Shown in pieces: positions 55,963 through 64,000 of a DNA stretch of 64,000 bases. Numbering within the stretch: position 1 is the stretch's first letter; each line of letters starts with the position of its first letter. The position numbers and the translations under genes were made by a program. Origin of the DNA: Rana temporaria (lineage: Eukaryota > Chordata > Amphibia > Anura > Ranidae); NCBI RefSeq assembly GCF_905171775.1, contig NC_053494.1, positions 157,038,456-157,102,455 on the forward strand, read 5' to 3'. The notes under the pieces were generated by a model. The model was not told the DNA's origin. It saw nothing but the letters and a program-made list of their open reading frames with translations, and ran no database searches.

Positions 55963-56131
55963 AATACTGGCGAGTGCAAAATCTGGCGCAGCTGTGCATG
56001 GTAGCCAATCAGCTTCTAACTTCAGCTTGTTCAATTAAGCTTTGACAAAAAAAAACTGGAAGCTGATATTTGGTTTCTATGAACAGCTCCACCAGAGTTT
56101 GCACTCTCCAGTTTTTGTAAATCAAGACCTA
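55963..56131. mobile_element. MITE with TACTGGCGAGTGCAAAATCTGG arms
   Basis: ACTGGCGAGTGCAAAATCTG at the left faces CCAGAGTTTGCACTCTCCAG at the right, and the arms continue into CAATCAGCTTC / GAAGCTGATATTTGG. The outer TTTTACTAA / TTTGTAAATC is as in the 6021 family. The 94-codon frame that runs through it is not supported as a gene. Confidence 0.75.
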
Positions 56132-56437
56132 GACCGTACTTTGCATGCAAAAACTCACTCATTTGAAAGGAGTATCTGCGAACATTTGGTGTACCTTGGC
56201 ATCAAGCCAGGAGACATAAGGTATGGCTACCACAAGGACTCTAAAGGCCTCTATATATTAATAGAAATTGGCAAACATATGGATTGTGCAAAGATTGGTG
56301 TGAAACATGCAGATCCCACTGCTTAATCACTACTCGGAGGGGGTCAGAGTGAACTAAACTGCTGACCACTCTGTTAGATGTAATGCAGCTATTTAGGAAG
56401 TATAGACTAGTTTGACTGTTTCTATGTTGATCTTTAA
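56132..56437. other. Intronic sequence, nothing recognised
   Basis: No recognisable element. Confidence 0.3.
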
Positions 56438-57207
56438 GGAAGAGTGGTAAAGTGGGACCTCTTATGGCTTTCCTTCAACAATGGCTTTCTTCTTGCCACT
56501 CTTTCATAAAGGCCAGATTTGTGGAGTGCGTGACTAATAGTTGTCCTGTGGACAGATTCTGTGGATCTCGGCTGCTCCTCCAGAGTTACCATGGGCCTCT
56601 TGGCTGCTTCTCTGATTAATGCTCTCCTTGTCCAGCCTGTCAGTTTAGGTGGACGGCCATGTCTTGATAGGTTTGCAGTTGTGCCATACTCTTTCCATTT
56701 TCAGATGATGGATTGAACAGTGCTCTGTGAGATGTTCAAAGCTTGGGATTTTTTTTATAACTTAACCCTGCTTTAAACTTTTCCACAACTTTATCCCTGA
56801 CCTCTCTGGTGTGTTCCTTGGCCTTCATAATTCTGTTTGCTCACTAATAAGGTTCTCTAGCAAACCTCTGAGGGCTTCAGTGAACAGCTGCATTTATACT
56901 GAGATTAAATTGCACACAGGTGGGCTCTATTTACTAATAAGGTGACTTTTGAAGACAATTGGTTCCACTATATTTTAGTTAGGGGTATCAGAGTAAAGGG
57001 GGCTGAATACAAATGCACTCCACACTTTTCACATATTTGTTTAAAAAAAAAAACATTTATAATTTTCCTTCCACTTCACAAATATGTGCCACTTTGTGTT
57101 GGTCAATCACATAAAATCCCAATAAAATACATTTACGTTTTTGTTTGTAACATGAAAAGAATTGGAAAATGTCAAGGATTATGAATTCTTTTTTCAAGGC
57201 ACTGTAA
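56438..57207 (-). pseudogene. Tc1-like transposon relic with N-terminal transposase remnant
   Basis: The right end, read on minus, starts TTACAGTGCCTTGAAAAAAG, a typical Tc1 terminus. The minus strand then encodes KAKEHTREVRDKVVEKFKAG, the start of a Tc1 transposase paired helix-turn-helix domain (about 56830-56760), followed by recognisable but stop-interrupted transposase DNA as far as about 56440. The catalytic DD34E domain and the left terminal repeat are missing. Inactive and truncated. Confidence 0.82.
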
Positions 57208-57842
57208 TAGATGTGCTGTGCAAGAGCAAGGGATTAATCAAAGGATACGTTATTCTATATTTCATAGGATGTTAAAACTGCCATTTTCTAAATGGTTAAT
57301 GGAAATTTGAGTTTAGCTCCTCAACTACCAACATATAACAATATAAACTCAGATTGTAGAAATCAACTAACAATTACAAAGATCTTTTTGACATACATAC
57401 AGAGAATGTCATTTAGTTTGTGTGTCTTACTTAAAAAAATATACACTTATAATACACTTTATAATACATCTTCTCTGTCTTCCATTGAGAGCTTTCAACA
57501 GATGTTCATAAGACATACTTGTTATACACTCCCTTACATTAGAGATGTAAAATCAGGCTACTCTTTCGGAAAAAAAAGGAGCTGTCACTCAAACAGTACT
57601 GAAAATGGTGAGGTGTGAACCCGGTGACACTGAAAACAGTGAATTTTCAGGATAAAACATTTGTGTTTTTTATGAGCATAATTTTCTGCAATCGAAAAGC
57701 TATTAAATGTAATTGGAAGCAATTTGCTTCAAACAAGACAAAACAAATTACCTTGTGTCATGTGTTGTGACTCCAGACTTCTCATTTCTGCATCTTTGCT
57801 GGAAAATTGATCAATCTGAATAATCACAGCAGAAGAGGCCTG
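57208..57842. other. Intronic sequence, nothing recognised
   Basis: No recognisable element. Confidence 0.35.
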
Positions 57843-57950
57843 CCGGCGGTGCAGGCACACCCCCTATAGGCGGAAGTGCACATGCGCATGCGCGGGAGTG
57901 ACGTCACTCGACGTCACGCCACTCTGGCCAGTCAGAGAGCCGGAGTTCGC
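57843..57950. promoter_or_regulatory. CpG-rich block with NRF1-like and CRE motifs
   Basis: GCGCATGCGC at 57884-57893 is the NRF1 consensus core and TGACGTCA at 57899-57906 is a perfect cAMP-response element; CGACGTCACG follows at 57909. It sits alone in AT-rich DNA. It may be the GC-rich core of a worn MITE (similar GCATGCGC blocks lie in the 25969 and GTACACAC elements) rather than a host promoter. Confidence 0.45.
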
Positions 57951-58574
57951 GGATAGATATTAGCTGATAAAAGTAGTTTGATATGGGTAGGAAATAATAT
58001 GAAATATAAATAAAAAAATATAGTTTTGTGTCTTTATAATCAAATGTGTGTATGGATGTGCATAATAAATAAGCATGCCCTACGTGCCTAAGGCTAGTTA
58101 CTGTACAGCACGTTTGTGCTATTATTATATTTTTTTGCTTTGATTTCCTCTTTAGGTCCTTGTTTTATAATAATACATTTCTCAGTGTACCAAAAGCCCT
58201 TTTGAACAAATCATATTTCACATTAGCAGCCCTCGAAAAAAGACCAGTATGTCATTTGTTCATTTTACAAGATACAAGCATCCTCAAATTATACCATTAA
58301 ATATAAACATACTTATGGCAGTTCTATAAATACTGCCACTGCTGTTAGCACATTTAATTTCAGCTTCATATTAGCACATGTTCCAAAATGATTTTCAGCA
58401 TGTACTGATTCTGTAAAAGGAAATTAATATGAATACATTTTAAATTTTGAATTATAGGTATATTATTACAGCATGGTATTGTGGAGAGGGATACTAGCCA
58501 CAATTCACTAAAGCTTATTGCATACGTTATGACAGACACATGACCACTTAACAAATGCGATAATGAAAATGTCT
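57951..58574. other. Intronic sequence, nothing firmly recognised
   Basis: TTCACTAAAGCTTATTGCATA near 58505 may be a small repeat interrupted by the Tc1 relic. Confidence 0.3.
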
Positions 58575-59586
58575 GGAGCTCCATGCCATATTTTGCTTCA
58601 TGGGGTAAGCATGATTATGAGAAAAGTGAGGGATCAGTCCAGAAGTACACAGGAGGAGCTTGTGAATGATCTCAAGGCAGTTGGGACCACAGTCACCAAA
58701 CAAACCATTGGTAACACAATATGCCGCCATGGATGAAAGTCCTTCAGCACCCGCAAGGTCCCCCTGCTCAAGAAGGCACATGTACAGGCCCTCCAATGAA
58801 CATCTAAATGATTTGGAGAAGGATTGGGAGAAAGTGCTGTGGTTAGATGAGGCCAAAAATTGAGCTCTTTGGCATTAACTTGACTCGTCAGGTTTCGAGG
58901 AAGAAAAATGCTGACTATGACCCTAAGAACATCATCCCTACAGTAAAGCACGGAGGTGGAAACATTATGCTTTGGGGCTGTTTCTCTGCTAAAGGTACAG
59001 GCTGACTTTGCTGCATTGAGGGGCCAATGGACGGAGCCATGTATTGTAAGATCATGGAAACCTTCTTCCCTCAGCCAGAACACTAAAGATGGGTCGTGAA
59101 TGGGCCTTCCAGCATGACAATGACCCAAAACATACCGCCGAGGCAACAAAAGAGTGGCTCAAGAAAAAGCACATTAAGGTCATGGAGTGGACCTTAATCT
59201 TATGGAAAATTTATGGAGAGAGCTGAAACTTCAAGTTGCCATGCAACAGCCAAGAAGAAATCTATTTAGAGAAGATCTGTAACCAAAATCCCTCCTGAAA
59301 TGTGTGCAAACCTGGCAACCAACTACAAGAAGCAATGAGCATCTTACCTCTGTTCTTGCCAACAAGTACTAAGTACCAAGTCATGTTTTGCTTGGGGTTC
59401 ACTTATTTTACTTACTGAACTGCAATTCAATTTGTAACCTTTGTATCATGTGTTTTTATTTTTGGTTGATATTCTGTCTCTATAATTTAAAATACACCTA
59501 TGAAAAAAATGATAGACCTTTCTTTTCTTTGTAAGTGGGTAAACTTACAAAATCTGCAGGGGATCAATTAATTATTTTCCTCACTG
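58575..59586 (+). pseudogene. Tc1-like transposase pseudogene with DD34E remnants
   Basis: Plus-strand frames show the three catalytic regions of a Tc1 transposase in order: EKDWEKVLWLDEAKN (58819-58860, first Asp), AFQHDNDPKHTAEATKEWLK (about 59110-59165, second Asp) and NLMENLWRELKLQVAMQQ (about 59190-59245, Glu). They are in different frames, with internal stops and a deletion just before the third region. The right terminal repeat (complement CAGTGAGGAAAATAATTAAT) ends at 59586 next to TA. The left end is truncated. Family length is about 340 residues; no intact copy is possible. Confidence 0.9.
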
Positions 59587-59752
59587 TATATACATTTTTA
59601 TTTGCTCTATATTTTTTTTCCATGAAAGTGGAGTTACCCTGTCACCCTAAATTCATAAATTAAGATGAGACATATATAGATGAGATATACCACCAAAGGT
59701 AAATTGGGGGTTAGGAGCAGTCACTCTTTATTGGTTTTCTGGCTGTGTGAGT

Positions 59753-60055
59753 TTAACCCCTTGGCGCCGGTGCCTTCTGGCCCTTTAAGGGTTTTAAGAT
59801 GCCAGAAGGCAGGGTGGGGCCTATGATCATGTGACCATGATCATAGACCATGTGGCCATGATTGACTGCCATGGCGGTCAGATGATTGGAATGCTGCTTG
59901 CGATCAGGAGCTTTCCATTAGCTGCCAGTAACTGTGTCGAGAGTATGCTATCGTCACGGCTTTATATGCAATGTGGTACGCAAATATGCAGCCACTCAAC
60001 GGCAAGGCATACCCGCCATGAGGGCGCATATTTGCGTGCCGCCAACACCAACAGG
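59753..60055. repeat. Interspersed repeat shared with 27640, copy 2
   Basis: Starts TTAACCCCTTGGCGCC. Contains ATCATGTGACCATGATCAT, TTGACTGCCATGGCGGTCA and the inverted pair GCAAATATGCAGCCACTCAA / GGGCGCATATTTGCGTGCC. TTAA-type MITE likely. Confidence 0.72.
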
Positions 60056-60986
60056 TTGGTCTATTTTGGCCAAGGAAGAATGGACTCTTCACTCACCGAG
60101 AGAAAAGTTTGCTGATAGCTCAAGTTTTAGGGCAATTGGTATATGCTGGCTTGAAACATAGACTTGCTTGCTAGGTCCTGGGAGATTTCTGGTATATGAA
60201 AGCACCCTACCAAAACCATTGGGCTCCACAGAACAAATATAGTTAAATGACATTGAACTGTAATTCTCAAGATCTTGCAGCTCATATCCAGACATTTCAA
60301 ACTGAGGTGCTTGGCAGGCATTATAAATGTATGCAGAGTGCCCCTCAATCACCAGGTAAGAAATGGGACACTATACTGATTGGGAACTGCTGCTCCACAC
60401 TAATTATGACATTCCGTTTCCATTAATTGCTTCCCGTAGAAGCCTGCTTGGCTAAAAATCTCTGATGGCGTACAAAATATCCTTTTTGGGTGTAAAACAT
60501 CCAGCATCTATGTAAACCTAGAATACACCACTTCTTTTATAAAAAGAGGCATTTTCCAAACCTTGTTATCGTAAGACCACATGCCGTTATGGGTTTACTG
60601 GATATATAACTCAGAGGCACATACATATTGTTTGGATTGTCTACTTTGATGGTAAAATTATCTTAACCTTATCAAATATTCTGCTTGTTTACATACAAAT
60701 CAATCCAGAAGAAAGATTGCTTTTCTCATTTTCTATGCCTCTTGGTTTTCTATTCAGATGAAATTTATATAGGTAGCATTCAATCTAATTTTTCACTGCA
60801 CTGCACATTTGTTTTATAAGTAGGTGATGTAACTGGCACCCATTACCTTCTTATTATTCAGAATCTGAGAAAATAAGCACCATCTTCTTGTCTGCCTCAT
60901 TACAGTAACTTATCATGCTTTGCTTCAATAAACGCCTAATAATAGATCATTTCGAATTTTGTGGTTTAGAAATACCTCTGCGTGTC
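60056..60986. other. Intronic sequence, nothing recognised
   Basis: No recognisable element. Confidence 0.35.
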
Positions 60987-62685
60987 ATGGAAAAGAAGGG
61001 TAAGTGGGACTTTAAATGAGAGAGCGCCATGTCAGTGGGAATAATACCATAAAAATCGGGTTACAGTACATGATATATTTATTACAATCTTGAATACATG
61101 TCAGATATTTCGTATCAAATAGATAGATAGTCACAAGACTTATTCTAAATGTGCTGCTCATAGCATGCAATACAAAAATACAAAACAGACATGGCAGATA
61201 TACATGATAAAATGGATCAATTAAAAAACATATGAAGTATAAACAGGTGACTATTGGCATCTGGTGGCACTCTACGCATTTCCTGGCATTTCAGCCAATC
61301 ATCAGGAGTGTTTTAAAGCAGGTTACTGGAAATAAAAATAAACAAGAATAAATAATGATGCCTTAAGAATAGGGAAGTACAGGGACTATGTCCCAACAGG
61401 ATGGAAACAGTTGAGAGACTTACTATACAACCTCAAGACCAGTCCGGTATCTGCCAAGGAAAAAAGGGGGGTTCGGGCATGATGTCTCCCCCGGGGTTGA
61501 TCCTCCAAGGACTGGGGACAGCAGACGGAGCATAGCACAGTGATCACAGCCTGATCCAAAATGCTATGTGTGCACATAAAGTGCATAGTGTTCATAAAAC
61601 AAGTGTAACAAAAAATAAATACATTTAAAAATGTAAAAAATTGAGTAGCAAGATATAAATGTGTTCCCATAAGGGGAGTGTGTGGGGAAATGTGTAAGGA
61701 ACAAAGCCAAACAAGGGAGGAAAAACATACCAAAAAATGGTAACTAAGCTCCCAGCAATGAGGATGACCTGTGTGTAGGATCAGGTGTGTGGTTCCTTGT
61801 GATTGAGTCAGGCAAATGAACAAATGGCTGCTCCAAGGCTACTATATATCCCCATTCCCAGGCGGGGCCCCATCAACGTCATGCTTGATTGGCCATTCTA
61901 CACAAAGGAGGCGGGGAAGGGATTCCCAGCTGCGTGTGGTGGAGCCATCAGTAGTGGGTTCTCCGCCCACCTCGTATGTGGTCAGGGATGGAAAAAAAAA
62001 GACATCAAATAGATGTCAATGACGCTGCAAATGCAGCATCGAAGCATGACGCCGATGCGCAGGAGTCCAGTCCCCGCCCCTACCACAGGGCGAGGGGAGG
62101 GTCGGGCTGCTGCACATCGCAACCCAGGAGCCAGAGAAAACACACAATCCCCCCAAAAAACCCAAACTAAACCGGACAAAGGGTTGAAAAATGGTGAGGT
62201 AACAATAGTGGGTCAAACCTAATACATAGGGAAATGGTAATATAGAGATCTAATGCCGGACACTAGTATAAGGGCAGTAACAGAGGTTGATAAAGATATG
62301 TTGGGTGTGACAGGTCACTGTGGCGGGTGTCTTCCACCCAAATATTTGTTATACAGTGAATGGATGTGACCTGACACACACACTAAATAAAGTAAAACAC
62401 ATGGCGGCCTCCATCCCTAATTTGGTATATGAAAAAGAAGGGTAAGTGGGATTTTAAATGAGGGAGCGCCATGTCAGAGGGAATAATACCATAAAAATCG
62501 GGTTACAGTACATAATATATTTATTACAATCTTGAATACATGTCAGATATTTCGTATCAAATAGATAGATAGTCACAAGACTTATTCTAAATGAGCTGCT
62601 CATAGCATGCAATACAAAAATACAAAACAGACATGGCAGATATACATGATAAAATGGATCAATTAAAATACATATGAAGTATAAA
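60987..62685 (-). mobile_element. Penelope-like / retrozyme-like element with direct repeats and hammerhead
   Basis: 60987-61243 and 62428-62685 are direct repeats of about 257 bp with only scattered differences and a start-to-start spacing of 1441 bp. A minus-strand hammerhead ribozyme lies at 61268-61310, just upstream (on minus) of the first repeat. The 1.1 kb between the repeats has no reverse transcriptase or GIY-YIG endonuclease motif that I can see, so the unit looks non-autonomous. Long terminal-like direct repeats with a hammerhead and a missing or truncated outer copy are characteristic of Penelope-like elements. The repeat at 62428 lacks its hammerhead segment because homology stops at 62685. 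Confidence 0.75.
61268..61310 (-). ncRNA. Minimal hammerhead ribozyme
   Basis: Read on the minus strand: stem I CACUC (61310-61306) pairs with GAGUG (61272-61268). CUGAUGA core is at 61305-61299. Stem II UUGGC (61298-61294) pairs with GCCAG (61287-61283), closing a UGAAAU loop. The GAAA core follows at 61282-61279. Stem III is minimal (AUGCGU, 61279-61274), and the predicted cleavage site follows the A at 61273. All conserved core residues are present. Stem II begins with a U.G rather than the usual G-C pair, which may weaken activity. Tiny stem III is the hallmark of the hammerheads of Penelope-like elements, which are thought to work as dimers. Confidence 0.85.
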
Positions 62686-62880
62686 AAAGGCCAGAATGCA
62701 CCCATTTTTTATGGCTGTACAAAAAGTGCTGTTCAAGCCATGTTCATGTACAGAGATTTGTCTGAAAATCTAAAAAGCTGACATTTGGGGGTGAGAGATC
62801 AAATTCATTATAAAAGTGAACGGTAGTGAATCAGCATTGGAGCAGTGTGGGTGACTGCTTGGGGTTTGAGACCCTTAGAA
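62686..62880. other. Intronic sequence, nothing recognised
   Basis: Short stretch between two elements. Confidence 0.3.
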
Positions 62881-63417
62881 TAAGGTGACCAGATTTTTTA
62901 AATGAAATCCGGGGACATATTTTTTTTTTACTAGTAATGGCAACAATCAGCGACTCTCTGCCCATCGCCGCCCGCCTCACAGCCTCTCAAGTCTTACTCT
63001 TTGGGCCCTGGCTACTACTGGATGGGGAGCAGATGAAGATCACTCCGTCAGGGAAGGCAAGGAGATAGGCAGGTGGCTGGCCAGGATTTGAGCCAAGGCA
63101 GAATAACATGAGAGCGGAGCTGAATGGGCATGCGCCCGAAAAACTGAAGAAATATTCCCTCCGCTCCGACCAGCACATGATGATCAGAAAGGGGCACAGA
63201 TAATGGAAAAAATACACCCCCCTAAGCTAGTAGGCACGGCGGAGCGGGGTGTGTAATTCTAATTTTTTTATTTTAATTCTGCACTGACTGTCTTTGAAAT
63301 TGCCCCTGCCCCTTATTAAATCCAATCTGGGGACAAAACCATGGACAGACTTGGTCCGGCGACAGTGTCCTCAATCAGGGGACTGTCCCCTGAAACTGGG
63401 GATGTCTGGTCACCCTA
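62881..63417. mobile_element. hAT-type element, 537 bp, TSD CCTTAGAA
   Basis: Ends TAAGGTGACCAGATTTTT and the complement of CTGGTCACCCTA, with a perfect 8-bp duplication CCTTAGAA at 62873-62880 and 63418-63425. Inner GAAATCCGGGGACA faces CTGTCCCCTGAAACTGGGGA. No transposase. Confidence 0.92.
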
Positions 63418-63462
63418 CCTTAGAAGGTTCTTGCTTGTCCATGCCACTGTTGCTGAATCTTA

Positions 63463-63846
63463 GGCCTTGTACACACGACCAGACATGTCCGATGAAAACG
63501 GTCTGCGGACCGTTTTCATCGGACATGTCTGCTGTGAGGTTTTGGTCTGATGTGTGTACACACCATCAGACCAAATTCCCCACGGACAGAAAACGCGGTG
63601 ACGTGGCGGCGACTATGACGCGGCGACGTGCGCGAACCAGGAAGTTCAATGCTTCCACGCATGCGTCGAATCACTTCCACGCATGCAGGGGATTTCCACC
63701 GGCATGCTAAGAAACTTTTGTCCGCTGGAAACCTGTCCGCTCGGCCGGAAAACTGTCCGCTAGGCCCTACACACGGTTGGACATGTCCGCGGAAACTGGT
63801 CCGCGGACCAGTTTCAGCGGACATGTTCGGTCGTGTGTACGAGGCC
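63463..63846. mobile_element. GTACACAC-family MITE (GACATGTCCG subfamily), TSD TTA
   Basis: Ends GGCCTTGTACACACGACCAG and the complement of GGTCGTGTGTACGAGGCC, with perfect TTA at 63460-63462 and 63847-63849. Internal GTACACACCATCAGACC and CTACACACGGTTGG. The core has AACGCGGTGACGTGGCGGC, GAAGTTCAATGCTTCCACGC and a second CTTCCACGCATGC. Confidence 0.92.
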
Positions 63847-63849
63847 TTA

Positions 63850-64000
63850 GATGTAGAAAGTTTACTCAACAAAAACTTTATTTAAAATGACATTTAAACA
63901 ATTTACTTATTCTTCAAATATAATTCAGACACATCTATTACTTAATGGTCCTGTAATCTATTTTTCATGGAATAATTCTTCTGCCTCCTTGTAATGTCCT
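63850..64000. other. Intronic sequence, nothing recognised
   Basis: AT-rich end of the window. Confidence 0.3.

Larger units (their letters stand above)
47031..64000 (+). other. ZNF385B: Following ZNF385B intron, 5' part (17 kb in window)
   Basis: Opened by GTTAAT after CAG. Reading on from the exon gives GGT then two in-frame TAA codons (47033-47038), and an AATAAA overlaps them at 47034-47039. No later exon of the gene was recognised in the window. Confidence 0.8.

Noticed and set aside
56042..56326. 94-codon plus-strand frame with protein-like composition
   Set aside because: The first third is the right arm of a MITE and no domain or neighbour supports it; a chance frame is more likely.
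58634..59149. 171-codon minus-strand frame
   Set aside because: Antisense to the Tc1 transposase relic whose catalytic motifs are on the plus strand.

Overview
The window is a non-coding-rich stretch of a vertebrate genome, almost certainly a true frog (Ranidae or close relative). The host assignment rests on two exons of a vertebrate zinc-finger gene of the ZNF385 family and on many copies of short DNA-transposon families that I recognise from memory as abundant in ranid frogs (ends such as TTAACCACTTAAGGACC, GTACACACGAtCG and GGGCCAGATTCAC). No prokaryotic or viral gene organisation is present, and I saw no convincing rRNA, tRNA or CRISPR array.

Host gene. Exon 1488-1598 (+) and exon 46889-47030 (+) join in frame into an 84-codon piece whose sequence best fits ZNF385B. 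Together they encode one matrin/U1-type C2H2 finger: both cysteines lie in the first exon and both histidines in the second, with a 45.3 kb intron between them. The window therefore holds the end of an upstream intron (1-1487), one complete intron (1599-46888) and the start of a third (47031-64000).

Intronic content. Nearly everything else recognisable is mobile DNA, much of it nested. (i) hAT-type elements: eleven insertions with 8-bp target-site duplications (TSDs), three of them in nTCTAGAn targets. (ii) Long (~700 bp) PIF/Harbinger-like MITEs at 8156, 19250, 38505 and 43061, plus a fragment at 18043. (iii) A modular MITE superfamily with GTACACAC ends, about eleven copies, usually with 3-bp TNA duplications. 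(iv) TTAA-flanked elements, including three ~1 kb copies at 12080, 29222 and 31265 and perfect-arm hairpins at 9930, 24750 and 25969. (v) Tc1-like transposase relics at 36820, 45480, 56438 and 58575. (vi) LINE relics of L1 type (7325, 39880) and L2 type (30540), and a 5'-truncated retrotransposon at 16321. (vii) Foldback elements at 13651, 16254, 32281, 47868 (1.57 kb), 49871 and 52398. (viii) Minisatellites at 24157, 33213 and 51650-53375, and five (TA)n tracts.

Most unusual content. At 61268-61310 the minus strand contains a complete minimal hammerhead ribozyme: 5-bp stem I, CUGAUGA, 5-bp stem II, GAAA, tiny stem III. It sits beside one of two 257-bp direct repeats spaced 1441 bp apart with no reverse transcriptase between them, the architecture expected of a non-autonomous Penelope-like element or retrozyme. 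Other points of interest are a stop/stop/AATAAA overlap immediately behind the second exon's splice donor (possible intronic polyadenylation), a three-layer nested insertion at 16254-17612, and promoter-like modules carried inside MITEs.
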